The notes: a model not told the origin generated them from the letters alone. A DNA stretch of 64,000 nt from Beaufortia kweichowensis (GCA_019155185.1 CM032802.1:11632501-11696500); one strand, 5' to 3'. Shown: positions 1 through 12,120, numbered from the stretch's first letter. A program made the numbers and translations.

Positions 1-818
1 AATTCCTCAAGGATTCAATGCCTCCACTGCCACAGATCTACAGATAGTTTCCCAGCCGCGGGCAGGTGTTGGAGGCTGTCTGAAAGGAGCGTCTGAAGCT
101 CTGGGTCATGTGAAGGGAAGGCTGTGGGAGTAGCGTGTGTCCGGTCAGGGTGGGAGGCCAGGGGACTCCTGGATACAGGAAATCTCTGAGAGCTTTCAGG
201 ATGGAGCTGTCAGCTGATCTCTCAAGGGAAGGGAAGAGGATGCTGGCAGGTGTGTGTGCATGTATGTAGCGTATCATCTTGACTTCAGCTGTGACGTTGG
301 GAAGGTCTGTTTTTGAGATAAAAAGCTCTCATTTTCTGAGCTAAAGTGCAGCTGTGAATTTAGCGGTGAGCTATGTGTGTGTGTGTGTGTGTGCAGATTT
401 CTGTGTGTGTAACTCAGGAACAGGTCTGTTACGTCTCAACACAAGCAGCGGTGAACTTGATTTGGTTTGCTGAAGAACACTGAGAAAAGGATGTGAGCTG
501 CAAGCTGCTTTTGGACAAGTACACAGTGTGCTGACAGTGGTCTTTGCTCAGCAGACAGACAATATAGATGAACTTGTCGGTCTGGGCCAAATGGGAGATA
601 CAGAGAAAATAATTTCCTGAGTACATTCAGCTGATTGATCTTTAACCTTTCTTTCCTTTTAACGTCACCTGGTTTGGTTGCTTTTTAAGCTGCACCCCAC
701 CCAGTGTGCCAAACTGTAAAATGTGCATTTGTGAAACGTGTTAAATATTCAAATATTTAAAAATATGTTTTAATAAGCTCCAGTTTAAATACATAAACAT
801 TAAATGTCATAGACAATA

Positions 819-981
819 ATGCATTTGGCTTTTATCCATATCTTACACTGGATTCAAAGTCATATACTGTAAATTCGATCAATTCCTGTGTTCCCTGGGA
901 ATTGAACCCATGACCTTGGCCTTTTAAGCACTACCAGTGTTCTTCATGGTCTACCAGTTTTCAGTTACATCTACAGGAACA
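819..981 (+). repeat. SINE/MITE-like dispersed repeat, copy 1
   Basis: It contains the signature of a very common fish repeat: a 'gcatttggc...tttatcca' head, then 'tgttccctgggaattgaacc' (a tRNA B-box-like core) and a 'ctaccagt...acaggaac' tail. A second copy of the same type lies at about 39739-39860 and continues beyond a hAT insertion. The family is recognised by eye; the name was not checked. Confidence 0.65.
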
Positions 982-1020
982 CTAGTCTAAAATCTATATT
1001 TTTAATCATATTTTTTTCAT

Positions 1021-1232
1021 ATATGTGACCCTGTCTGTAAAATAAACCCAGCTAAAGTGATTTACTAAATCATCCTACACAATGTCTTTGAACATTCTAT
1101 GAAAATATAACATTGATATCTTTAATGTTGACTGAGTAATAACAAGTCAAAGATAGTAAAATTCATAAGTGAAATCAAACTTTGATGCTTGTTATTTGAT
1201 TTTAAGACTTTAGCCTGGTCAGGGTCACATAT
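1021..1232 (+). repeat. Palindromic MITE, family A, copy 1
   Basis: The ends are inverted: it starts with 'atgtgaccctg' and ends with 'cagggtcacat'. The interior includes 'cagctaaagt' near the start and 'gactttagcctgg' near the end. It aligns over most of its length with the reverse complement of 22242-22492, in the first intron of tshz3, so the two are copies of one non-autonomous element in opposite orientation. Confidence 0.75.
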
Positions 1233-2308
1233 TTTAAAATTTGAACAATACATCTTTTATTGTAAATAAGAGATTTTAATTTATATCAAATGTTTTGTAC
1301 TTAGCTGATATGATTTTTTAGAATGAGCTCACTTGTACAGTTGGAAGGCAGTTTGTTTTGCAGGTTTCAGTTCTTTAGTAGCTTGTTTGTGTGTGTTATA
1401 GCAGGACAGGTTATTGCTGGACTCTCTTATTCTCTCCTGTAATAATAGTGTTTGGGAAACATGAGCAGACAGGAAAGGCAGATACAGAGTGGAAGAATGG
1501 AGGGATATCCCTTTACCGGGCTACCTCCTTTTCCCTTTGGACCAGGCTCGATGGAGGGATGGAGAAGGTGCAGTAATGTTGTTCTGTGCTGCTCCCATTT
1601 CTACTCCATACAAAACCAGAACACACACACACACATTGATTATGTTTTAGATTTGGTGTACAAAATGCCTCATTGAGACCTTCGCGTCCAAACTTATCGT
1701 CATGTTCGATCGTTCACGCTCATGCAGTGCTTCACGTACATATACACATATTCTTTCAGAGACATTGACAATCTTATATCTTAACAAACGCCCTTGGAAT
1801 ACTGTGTGTGCTGTGAGGACACAGGTCATGTTAAACGGTGACCTACTGGCCCTGATACCGGCAGGGTTAAATCTCATCTGATACAGCAGCGTGATTGGAA
1901 ATCTTGGCTGAGCTGGCTGTGTTAGGACCCAAACAGAGTGGACTTTACTTAAGACTTCATTTTAATTACACTTGGCTGGAGAGGAAAGTTAACACCGCTA
2001 AGTAATTATGTTCAAGGTCATCAGTGTGAGCGTTGCTTGATGGATCTGAGCCATGGGGTTTGAGAAGTGCTCTATTTGTGGTCTTTGAAGCTCTGTCTCT
2101 TGTGAATACGGTGCAATTATCTCGCATTTTCACCAAGTGTGTAATGTTTTTTTATTGGACTTGCCTTTGTGCTACTGATTATTTTGCCCCCTTGTGGTCA
2201 TTGTATCTGCCTTTAATCTACCTTACAGTAATTTTGTATGTTTCCAAGAATGAAACTTTTTTTATTAAACATTACCTAACATTAAACATTTGTGTCTCTC
2301 GTTGTCAG

Positions 2309-3294
2309 GTGCCACCAGGGACATCGGCTCAGCTTTGACCCGGATGTGCATGCGACACCGCAGTATCGAGGCCAAACTGCGGCACTTCACCAAGTGAGTG
2401 ATCGACCCAACTATGGCGTGACTACTTTCATGCCTTACTCCCCGCCAGTTAGACGGCAGTGATAAGATTTTATGTCTGTACCGAGCATTGATTTTTCTAC
2501 TACAGAGATGAGCAAGCATCCATAGATCAATCAGACTCCTCTAAGGCTTTAATGTGTTGTCTTCCGAGAGACCAAATTAGCTTGCAGATTAAAGCACAAC
2601 TATATAAATGGCTACAGAGCTTCAGTGCTAAATTTAAAGTAAGTTCACTTAAAAATGAAATTTCTGCTCACCTTTATTTTGTTTCAAAGCAAAGCTGTAT
2701 AACTTTCTTTCATGGAATACAAAAGGATGTGTTGGACAGGAGGTTTACATTGTTTTAAAAACAGTTAAAGTGAATGGGGACTGGGACTGTCGAGCTGCAA
2801 AAACAACAAATGAACACTATAAAGTGCTATAAACAAAGTCAGCACAACTGTAATACATGTATAAGTCTATGTGCGAGTCTTTTTCCAAAATTTAAACTGT
2901 TAACATTTTATAATTTTTTTGGTAACCTGTTCCTTTAAATAATAAAATGATGCTGGCTGAACATTTTTTGACCCCTGTATTCTTTCCTGTCATTTCATTC
3001 TTCTTGTTTGACTTACATCTAGCGCTCTTATGGAAAAAATGATTGCCCCCCTCCAAGACAAGATAGAAGAGTGGAAGAAAACTGCCGCCCTGCTTGATAA
3101 AGACCACGCTAAAGGTGGGCCTAATTTATTACAATTGTCAATAAGAAAACCTGTATAGTTCAAACACCACAACTCAAGTCTTCTTTCTGTTACCAGAGTA
3201 CAAACGCTCTAGGCAAGAGATCAAGAAGAAGTCATCCGACACACTGAAGCTGCAGAAGAAAGCCAGAAAAGGTCGGTCTCTATTTTCCTCTTGT

Positions 3295-3329
<35 letters not shown>

Positions 3330-6300
3330 AGTGCTGGGGTCTTTCCACTAACCATTCTCTCTTGCATGGTGACTTCTGATGTCTAGATTAATTAGGTCAA
3401 AGAAAGCTTATGAGGTTTAACAGGGAGGTCAAAAGGTCATGGTAGTATTGTTAAATCAGTAAACCATTCCAATATCTAGTGAAGGCGCACTTCCAATTTA
3501 AAGTAACAGTACAGCCAAAATGAAGATTTTGTTATTATTTAGTCACCTTCATGTCATTCCAAACATTTTGTTGTCCATTTTAGAGCTTGACAACCCTTGA
3601 TCGTTATGTTGTTTCTCATATGGAAAAGAAATACTGTATCAATGCCTTTATTTTTCACACAGCTAAGCAAATCATATTAAAAAGGGTTTGGGATGACATG
3701 ATGACAACTGATGACTAATTGATGCCTAAAGTTTTATTTTCGGGTAAACTGAATCTTCAGTGTAGTAATTAGTAAATGTACCATGTCATAAATGTTGTCT
3801 TTCAGTCTAGTTTTGCCGTCAACAGATGTGCTTGCAATTGCATTTTCCTGCATTCCCTTCCCAGAGTTTTGCAATCTCTTCATGGCAAATGCTTATGTCC
3901 CTCTGCCTTTCTCTCTTTTCTCTTTCATACTGTAAATCGCTTGGCTTCTGCTTATAAACTGTAGAACTACCAGGTATGTATTCAGGCTGTTCTTTTATAG
4001 CCATACGCATGTGTTGCATGACTAGCAGACCAGGATTCATTTCATTTCATCAGAAATGTTTTGCATGTTTCATGAGAATCTTTTGGTGTCTGTTGTATCC
4101 ATTGTCATCCTCTCCATAAGACATAACAAGAATGTGTGTTTTAAAGGATCATCACATTGTTCAAACATGTCAAAGTTCTTTATTTCCATTATATGTCATG
4201 AAGGTTTTCTCGCACGAAAGCCAACAGTTGCTACTTGCTGTGCCATTATCCACCCTTTCTCTGGATGCTGAAATGTGGAACATCTGTGTTGACATCTACA
4301 TCAAACATTTTATGCGTCATATTGTAGCATTTTCAGTTCATAATCCATTTAGTGCATCATGATGTAATTGTCTGTAACAAATCTATATTGCTTTAGTTAT
4401 CTCTCTCTTTCTCTGACTCACTTTATATCTCTTTTATTTACTCTCAGGTCGAGGAGGTTTACAGCCTCAGCTGGACAGTGCTATGCAAGATGTGAGTGAC
4501 ATGTACCTGCTAATGGAGGAGACTGAAAAACAGGCCGTGCGTCGAGCCCTCCTTGAGGAAAGGGGGCGTTACTGTACCTTCATCAACTTCCTGCAACCTG
4601 TAGTGGTGAGAAAGGTTTTTGGTTATGTGCATCATCATGTGTTTTTTGGATTTGTTGTAAATTTAGTGAAATCTAAAATTAATTTTAATATAAGTTTACA
4701 TTTCTTCTTTCCCAGAACTGGGAGATTTCCATGCTGGGAGAAGCCACTCACCTTCAGGCCATTATTGATGACCTTACCGTGTTAACCACTGACCCACATA
4801 AACTACCAGAGGCCAGTGAACAGGTGCTTACATACTACACATATGTAAATGTTCTCACAGGTCATTTTGACATGGTTTACTATTATCAAAAATTTGTCCC
4901 TCACAAGAATAGAAAAACCTACACAAACACAACAGTTTCTCTCGTAGAGACCACCAAGCTGTATGTGTCGAGCTCAGGTTTACGTTTCCTGTGTTGTTCC
5001 TACTATCCTTTAATATCCAGGTTTTACTAGCCTCCACAAGATATATATATATATATATATAAATTATATACATTTTTTCTTTAGGTGATTGTGGATCTTA
5101 AGGGATCTGATTACAACTGGTCATACCAAACCCCTCCTTCTTCTCCAAGTAGTATCGGCTCAAGGAAGAGCAGCCTTTGCAGGTACTTACTTTCATTTAT
5201 TCATTTACTTCCATGTATATTTATTTACTTATTCACTTTATCAGTGCTAACTTTCATGAAGTCATTTGTCATCCACTATGTATACTACTCCACAAGTGTA
5301 TGTACTTGTTTTTAATACTAATTATCATACACGTGTACACGTTCTTTTCATGTTTGTATGGAAACTAACACTGACTTTTTTGTTTTCTTCTCAGTTTGGT
5401 GCATCTGCCACCCGGTGGCGCTCATCGCCTGAGCAGCGTCTCCTCTCACGATTCTGGATTTGTCTCACAAGATGCCAATGCGCACTCCAAACCTCCCTCT
5501 CCTATGCCATCTGACATCACGAGCCAGGTCATTAACAAGTTGATCTAGTTTCCCTTTGTCTTTTTTTGTCTGTTTTGTTTTTTTCTGACCTCTCTTTATC
5601 TGTCTCTGTTAAACAGAAGTCATCCAGTTCTGCGTCCTCAGAGGCTTCAGAAACCTGTCAGTCAGTCAGTGAATGCGGCTCTCCCACAATAGTAAGTAGT
5701 TAATTATATTATATTTTCTACATTTTTTTGTTTAAACTCCCTGTTAGCATTAAGTTTGATGCATTTATTTATTTATTTTGAAATAATTCTACTGGCAATA
5801 TTTTTCTTTTAATCTATAATTTGTATGTGTTAGAAGTTAGTATTTTCACATTTTTGCATGTTGTCATCAAACATGAAATCATTTTTTTACTTACATGTTT
5901 CTGGTCTTCCTTCACATTGACTTTGTTTAATGATTTTATATTATTTATTGTGTGGGTTTTGATTTCTTCTCCACTATATTTGATTGAGCCATCCTGTCAT
6001 TCCGTTTCCACAGTTCGGCTCATCCTTTGCTACCTTTCGCCCTGCTCACTGTTTTAATGACTCCATCAGGGCTCACTCTTACATTCTTCCTGCGTCCCCC
6101 TCCTATAACCAATCCCCAGGATCAAACTCCCCTTCACCCACATCAAAGGTTTCTTACTGGAAGGTTTGTTTTTCATTTTGACCATTCGGTCACCCTTTGC
6201 TTATTTTGTTATGCTCTTTTGTACCTTAAAAAACATTATTAGTTTTATTTTGTTTATCTCATCCCATTTAATTTATATCGGCTTTCCATCATTGATTAAC

Positions 6301-8247
6301 ATCCAACCCAGGTTTGTTGGTTATTTAGGTTCATTTGTTCAAATAAACCACTACTAAACTGACATGCTGGTCCGTGCACAACTCCTTACATGTTCTGCTG
6401 ATATTTTCTATGACTTTAAAGACATTTTTCACTTGCAGCAGGACTGGTCAAAGGCAGGTCAGTATGAGCAGACGGCTGCAACCCGTCAGCGCAGGATCGA
6501 GGCTGCAGAGCCCCCTGGTGGTGTCATTCACTCTGAAGGTCTTTACAGGGCCAGAATGACCTCTAAAGACATTGCAATAAAGGTACCTCATTTAAAAACC
6601 CCATTTTAAAAGATTAAAACACAAATTAAGAAAACATTTTGTTTTTTAATATGCCTTCCATTAACCCTTTGCATCTTTCTCCCTGTGTCTCTTAGCATGG
6701 TAAACCAGCGTCATCTGCCGCTAGTGAGCTGGCTATGGTTTTGACTCGTGGACTCAGTGTGGAACAGCAGCAGAAGAGCAGCTGTGACTCTCTGCAGTAC
6801 TCCAGTGGATACAGCACACAGAACACTACACCATCATGTTCAGAGGACACTATACCTTCACAGGGTAATCTACACATAAAGACCATCATGGATAGTTTTG
6901 ATTCTAAACGCACTGCAATACATTTTGGGATTACCTTCTCTATGAATGGGTTGCTGTCTTATGTGAGCAGTAAGGTATGAGAGGCTGTGCTTCACATCGT
7001 GCCTAACAACGCTTCTTCAGTCTTGACTTATTCACGATAAAACACTAGCCTTGAGTCCCTTATTGCTTAACAAAACACATTGTGTTTCCACACAATACAA
7101 ACAATAAAGTCCCTAAAATAGAGAAAATAGTCCCTGACCGACTGTGATATATGTTGACATTGCTAAGGGTGCTGCGCAGTGATACACAAAATCGTTGGAT
7201 GAAGTGCTCATAGCTGTGCTTTATTGTAAATGAAACAGATATTGACCAATAAGAATCAAGGACTGATTCATTTTATAAATGTAAAATAATCATGTGACCT
7301 GCTCCTGCACACTTATGATGCATTAATATGATGCCTACTGTATATAGGCATATATCTGGAACAAGGTGATAGTTTTTTAATTAAGTAAGATCTGTTTAGT
7401 GTTTGTAAGACCTAGAGGCTTCATGACATCTTTTCATCCTATTTTTGCAGGATCTGAATATGATTGTTATTCTATGAACGGTGATGCTGAGAGCGATGCA
7501 CAGACAGACTTTGACAAGTCTTCAACCGTCCCTCGCCATAGCAACCTCGCTCAGAACTACAGACGTATGATGCAGACGAAGAGGCCTGCCAGCACCGCTG
7601 GGCTGCACGGAGGTTTGGGTGCTAAGGGAGTTTCCACAGCCAATGGGAAAGGAGAAAGAAGTAGCGTCATATCCTCAGGAACGGCCACCATTCGCAGAAC
7701 CCCTTCTTCTAAGACAAACGTAAGACGCACACCCTCCAGCGTGGGTCCGATCCCGATCCAGCCACCTATCGTCCCTGTAAAAACCCCTACTGTCCCCGAC
7801 TCACCTGGATTTCCCAGCCCTCCCCCTGAGCACAACGGCAGCGAGGAAAGCCTTTACAATGACGGCTCGTTGGAAATTTTGGACTACAAAGCCTCACCTA
7901 AACGAATGAGTTTGCCTAACCCTGCATGGGGCACAGGAAGTGGGGTGGAAAGAAGTGTCTACCCCCAGCAACAACCTGGAGCCACAGGGTTCAGCTCCGA
8001 AGAGGACCAGATACTCGCCGCCAATCGCCACAGTCTGGTGGAGAAGATCGGAGAGCTAGTCGCCAGTGCTCATGCACTTGGTGAGGGCCACTTTACATTT
8101 CCCACAGACCCTGGGCCCAGCCAGGGCCACCAACAGGATCAAGGAAATGAGAAGGATGGAGAAGACCTATTGAAGACCATCCGCAGAGGGGTGCGTCTCA
8201 GGAAAGCTGTCACCAATGACAGATCAGCACCGAGGATCATGCGATAG
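2309..8247 (+). CDS. mtss2: MTSS2 / MTSS1-like I-BAR protein (5' exons missing)
   Basis: Partial gene of the missing-in-metastasis family, whose members bend the plasma membrane through an N-terminal IMD (I-BAR) domain and bind actin through a C-terminal WH2 motif. Coding exons: 2309-2393, 3023-3114, 3197-3271, 4448-4605, 4716-4823, 5085-5182, 5395-5527, 5617-5691, 6014-6163 (or to 6148), 6439-6582, 6696-6864, 7451-8247. All have GT-AG borders and consistent phases, giving about 694 residues in the window. The first five exons and part of the sixth encode the IMD (TRDIGSALTRMCMRHRSIE; EIKKKSSDTLKLQKKARK; MYLLMEETEKQAVRRAL). Next come the Ser-rich segment SYQTPPSSPSSIGSRKSS and RLSSVSSHDSGFVSQDA. 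The last exon ends with GELVASAHALGEG and the WH2-type tail IRRGVRLRKAVTNDRSAPRI. TRDIG, KKARK and the GELV-AHALGEG box fit MTSS2 better than MTSS1. A polyadenylation signal follows at 8727. Confidence 0.93.
2645..2940 (+). repeat. Degraded MITE of the 'GGTTCACCC / CCCTTTAA' type
   Basis: Lies in an mtss2 intron. It has an 'aaaaatgaaatttctgctcacc' type head, an interior with 'aaagtgaatggggac', and a 'gtaacctgttcctttaaat' tail. This resembles the common fish palindromic element also seen at 3499-3755, 50179-50230 and 56640-56935. It is old and diverged. Confidence 0.5.
3299..3326. repeat. (AT)n microsatellite
   Basis: About 14 uninterrupted AT units in an mtss2 intron, directly after the exon ending at 3271. 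A second AT run lies at 5041-5060, just before the exon starting at 5085. Confidence 0.95.
3499..3755 (+). repeat. MITE of the 'GGTTCACCC' type
   Basis: The head 'cagccaaaatgaagattttg...agtcacc...catgtcattcc' and the tail 'gggatgacatgatgac...attttcgggtaaact' are imperfect inverted repeats of one another. This is the standard layout of an abundant fish palindromic element. It lies in an mtss2 intron. Confidence 0.6.
5041..5060. repeat. (AT)n microsatellite
   Basis: Ten AT units in the mtss2 intron, about 25 bases before the acceptor of the exon at 5085. Confidence 0.95.
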
Positions 8248-8726
8248 TTCACGACTTTCTGTTCCTGCAAACTCGGCCGATGAAGAGGGAACATTCAGTG
8301 TTAAAATCTGACGTCTTAACAACTGAAAGGCCAGAATCAATGTTACATGTTTAAGTGTATATGGACTTAAGTACTCATCTTGACTATTATTGTTGTAGGT
8401 ATATTCAACAGACTAATATTGGTTTCACAAGCATATTATGATGGACATTCTTTGACCTTAATGATGAGAATGTAATGTTTAAAATGTGTATTAATATACT
8501 AGTTAATCCAGTTGTTCCTTATTGGAATTTGTAATGTATGTACTTCTATGTAACTGCTATGTTTAAATGTTCTGAGAAATTTTTCCTTCCACATGTAAGT
8601 GTTGTAAAAAGCCAAAGTCTTACTATTAATTTACACTCTGTTTGGAAAAGCACAGGGCGGCTTATACCGCAGCTCAGGCTCAGATGGACCACACAATCAA
8701 ACCACTGCACATGCTGTAAACTGCCA

Positions 8727-8732
8727 AATAAA
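8727..8732 (+). terminator. mtss2 polyadenylation signal
   Basis: A canonical AATAAA lies 480 bases after the mtss2 stop codon, with a T-rich stretch downstream at about 8755. It predicts a 3' UTR of roughly 500 bases. Confidence 0.75.
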
Positions 8733-10050
8733 GCACATCAGTTGTACTAGACCACTATTTTAAAGTATAGAGATATCTTCTTTGGGGGGATATCTATTGA
8801 ATGGGCCTTTTTTCAATTGATACATTTTAAAGTTGTCCAGCAGATGGCGGTAGGTGCCTAATAAATGTAACCGAGGTCTTCCTTTACGCAGCAATGAATA
8901 TCTTTTATTTTTATTAGCAAATACATTACATTACAATATTAACAAAGTTTATTTGTTAACAAATACGCTAAATAATTACATAAAATGTCTTCGCAGTTAT
9001 TTTGTATCTGCAAACACTCATCGCAATACCATGGCAGGGTTGCCAGATCTGCGTACAAACAGCCCAATAGCCAATAAAAACCAGCCCAAATACCAAAAAT
9101 GTAAATATGCCACACACAAACCGTAAATACATAATTTACGCTCACTGTTGTGATTTACATGCCATTTCTTCTTGTCAAAGTAAATTAATTGAAAATAAAA
9201 AAACGAAATTTGTGACCCAGAGTCACAGAGAAATAGAGTTCCAACACTCTCATAGGCGTCCGTTGGAAGAATGGAATGCGGAAGTAAATCGTGTCATGAA
9301 GCGACCAATAGTTCCAGTAATGAAATTACTGCGGTTTTTACATTTTAAAGAATTAGCTGACATTTTATAGTAAAAGTGTAGTAATTATGTTTTTGACATA
9401 TTGACATTGTATAGCCACATTTCACTTCAAATACTATGGGTAACCACGGTTAATTTAGGGTTACCATAAATTGTTAAACATATTAACTGATTTACTGTAT
9501 CTCCGTCACTCTCCGGTAAAACAAAAATTACTATAAATATAGTTCACATTTCGAATTAATATTTACCAAAATAGCTGCAAATAGTCGTTAATGTCTATCT
9601 CGTTTAAACCTATTCAAATAGATTGACAGCCTGGGTTTCTTTTGAGCTATTGAGCGCTCCATGAACCACGTGACTGCGCGGCGGCGAGATCAAAGTGTGT
9701 CGCAACTCTGTTTCTCGATGGCTCTGGGTAAAGCAAGACAAGCGTGTGTCCGTTTTTCTTAAGCGCGCGTCTGATGAGTGCACTCTGTTCTCCAGCACGC
9801 GCTTTCCTGGTCAAAAGGCCATTATTAACTACGTTCATTTTCGATGGTAATTATTACAAAAATACACTAATCACCAATACCAGTATAATCATTAAAGTAC
9901 ATCAGTAGGCGAGTACGTTCATTTTAAGTATCTTATTTCGACATCTTGCGGCGAAATAGCGAACGTTACAATTGACTGGAGCGTTGAAGACATTAAAATC
10001 CTCTTCCCACGTTTTGAAAGAAAGCACAAAGAGAATCATTCATTCAGACT

Positions 10051-10080
10051 TTTATGCGGCATTTTAAACAGACCCAGAGC
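10051..10080 (-). repeat. Inverted copy of the 'gctctgggtctg' repeat
   Basis: The reverse complement of this stretch (gctctgggtctgtttaaaat, then gccgcata) matches both direct copies at 10316-10393 and 10579-10655. The three copies therefore have an inverted-direct-direct arrangement within 600 bases. Confidence 0.8.
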
Positions 10081-10315
10081 GACATTAACATGACATTGAC
10101 TCGCATATCTTCCAACAGCTTTAACCCAGAGGCGTTAATGAAGGAGGTTTGGTGTAAGTTTTCATGCAACTCGCGAAACATCGCAGGAGTTTCTTTCGAA
10201 CTTCTTAGTTTTTACTCTGCAACACATGTTCGCCTGTAGAAACTAAGAAGTTGTACGAGTCAATGTGATAGAGACGCGATCTGATTCAAAGAAAAGCGTG
10301 TATAAACACGACACA

Positions 10316-10393
10316 GCCATGTTGCTCTGGGTCTGTTTAAAATGCCGCATACAGGTCAGAAGACATGCATTTCTTAAAACAGTCTTGATAAAT
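10316..10393 (+). repeat. 'gctctgggtctg' repeat, direct copy 1
   Basis: Begins 'acagccatgttgctctgggt' and continues through 'aatgccgcatacagg' and 'cagaagacatgcatttc'. It is nearly identical to 10579-10655. Both copies follow a 'tgatagagacgc' motif (about 10268 and 10481). Confidence 0.85.
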
Positions 10394-10578
10394 CATGATT
10401 ATGTTTTAGTATACAAGATCACAAAGACAAGTAGGCCTAGTATAATATAGACGACCCCAACACTAGTTCACATAAGCATGTGATAGAGACGCTGTAATGG
10501 ACAGACTGTCAACACATCTCCTTCAACTATTCGCGCAGATATATGTTAACACGCATTTATCACATTTATTCATTATAC

Positions 10579-10655
10579 ACAGCCATCTTGCTCTGGGTCT
10601 GTTTAAAATGCCGCATACAGGATCAGAAGACATGCATTTCTCTAACAACAGTCTT
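10579..10655 (+). repeat. 'gctctgggtctg' repeat, direct copy 2
   Basis: Second direct copy of 10316-10393 with only a few substitutions. The intervening 185 bases do not obviously match the first flank. Confidence 0.85.
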
Positions 10656-10882
10656 AAAGTGGTAAGATCATTGGCTAAAAGTGATAATGATTGGGTTTAA
10701 AAAGGCTCTGCATCAGCTGCACGTCCATTTGCTTGTTTGTTTGATTAGAGAGATCGTTTACCGCGAATTACAGGAGAGCAACACTTTTACATGGTATGTG
10801 GGTCTGAGTGTCTGTGTTTGATGTGTCATGCGTCATGCGTCATGCGCATACCTGGTGTGTTTTTCCAATTTAATTTCCACAG

Positions 10883-11880
10883 GCCCTGTGAGTTTTGTTT
10901 TAGCCTGATTTCCAATGGCCTGGTGAGTTGTGCTTCAGCCTGATTTCCAAAGGCCTGGTGGGTTTTGCTTCAGCCTGATGTCCAGAGGCCAGATGAGTTT
11001 TGCTTCAGCCTGATTTCCAATGGCCTGGTGAGTTGTGCTTTCTTTTTTCACAGGCCTGGTGAGTTGTACTTCAGCCTGATATTCACAGGCCCGGTGAGTT
11101 GTGCTTCAGCCTGATTTCCAAAGGCCTGGTGGGTTTTGCTTCAGGCTGATTTCCAAAGGCCAGATGAGTTTTGCTTCAGCCTGATTTCCAATGGCCTGGT
11201 GGGTTTTGCTTCAGCCTGATTTCCAATGGCCTGGTGGGTTTTGCTTCAGCCTTATTTCCAAAGACCGGGTGAGTTTTGCTTTTTCCACAGGCCCGGTGAG
11301 TTTAGCTTGAGCCTGATTTCCAAAGGCCAGAGGAGTTTTGCTTCAGCCTGATTTCTAATGGCCCGGTGGGTTTTGCCTCAACCTGATTTCCAATGGCCTG
11401 GTGGGTTTTGCTTCAGCCTGATTTCCACAGGCCCGGTGAGTTTTGCTTGAGCCTGATTTCCAATGGCCCGGTGGGTTTTGCCTCAGCCTGATTTCCAATG
11501 GCCCGGTGGGTTTTGCCTCAGCCTGATTTCCAAAGGCCCGGTGGGTTTTGCCTCAGCCTGATTTCCAATGGCCCGGTGGGTTTTGCCCCAGCCTGATTTC
11601 CAATGGCCCGGTGGGTTTTGCCTCAACCTGATTTCCAATGGCCTGGTGAGTTGTACTTCAGCCTGATATTCACAGGCCCGGTGAGTTTTGCTTGAGCCTG
11701 ATTTCCAATGGCCCGGTGGGTTTTGCTTCAGCCTGATTTCCAATGGCCTGGTGGGTTTTGCTTGAGCCTGATTTCCAAAGGCCTGGTGAGTTTAGCTTTC
11801 TTTTTTAACAGGCCTGGTGAGTTGCGCTTCAGCCTGATTTCTAAAGGCCCGGTGAGTTTTGGTCTAGTTTCATTTCCACA
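10883..11880 (+). repeat. Minisatellite, about 35-bp unit, about 28 copies
   Basis: Tandem array with consensus built from 'ggcctggtgggttttgcttc' plus 'agcctgatttccaat'. The typical period is 35 bases (several adjacent units at 11460-11640 are exact 35-mers). Some units are longer and carry a polypyrimidine tract plus CAG (near 11040, 11280, 11795 and 11865). Units alternate between ggcct and ggccc, and between gtgagt and gtgggt. Short ORFs across the array on either strand merely translate the repeat. Confidence 0.95.
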
Positions 11881-11882
11881 GG

Positions 11883-12120
11883 CCTCAATACAGATCTTCA
11901 AATGAGTAGTGTCAAAAACATGAAGTTTACACGCCTGGTGAGTTCTACAAGTCTTTTTCCACAGGTCTGGTTAATTTTTTCTCAGGTTTCATTTCCACAG
12001 GCCTGATGAGTGACTGGCATGGTTAATTTAATCTCTCCTGACTGTCTGCAGTCTCAAAGTATTGAAGTATGTTAATTTTCTGTTTCTGACACTAATCATC
12101 TGAAGATCTGTATTGAGATT
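11883..12120. repeat. 22-bp inverted repeat pair around an AGATCT core
   Basis: The arms at 11883-11904 and 12099-12120 are reverse complements with one mismatch over 22 bases (core CAATACAGATCTTCA). They flank the 3' edge of the minisatellite and the first copy of the 12.0-12.4 kb duplication. Confidence 0.8.

Larger units (their letters stand above)
1..2308. other. mtss2 intron (upstream part lies outside the window)
   Basis: No coding exon is recognisable before 2309. The first exon seen begins inside the IMD domain, so this stretch is taken as an intron of mtss2. It holds a short TG run (about 370-392), a SINE-like repeat (about 819-981), a palindromic MITE (about 1021-1232) and an AC run near 1621-1637. 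The short ORFs here show no family resemblance. Confidence 0.7.
8760..10880. other. Intergenic segment with inverted repeats
   Basis: No credible coding sequence. Near-matching inverted copies ('acccagag...agaaatagagtt') lie at 9215-9242 and 9702-9729. Around 9640-9790 the DNA is CpG-rich (CCACGTGACTGCGCGGCGGCG). A further repeat family occurs at 10051-10080 (inverted), 10316-10393 and 10579-10655. The translated short ORFs near 9210 and 9720 look alike only because they are the two arms of the same inverted repeat. Confidence 0.6.

Noticed and set aside
11483..11743. 86-codon minus-strand ORF with repeated GHWKSG-type peptide
   Set aside because: It only translates the 35-bp minisatellite. 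Period and frame follow the repeat, and neighbouring units break the frame.
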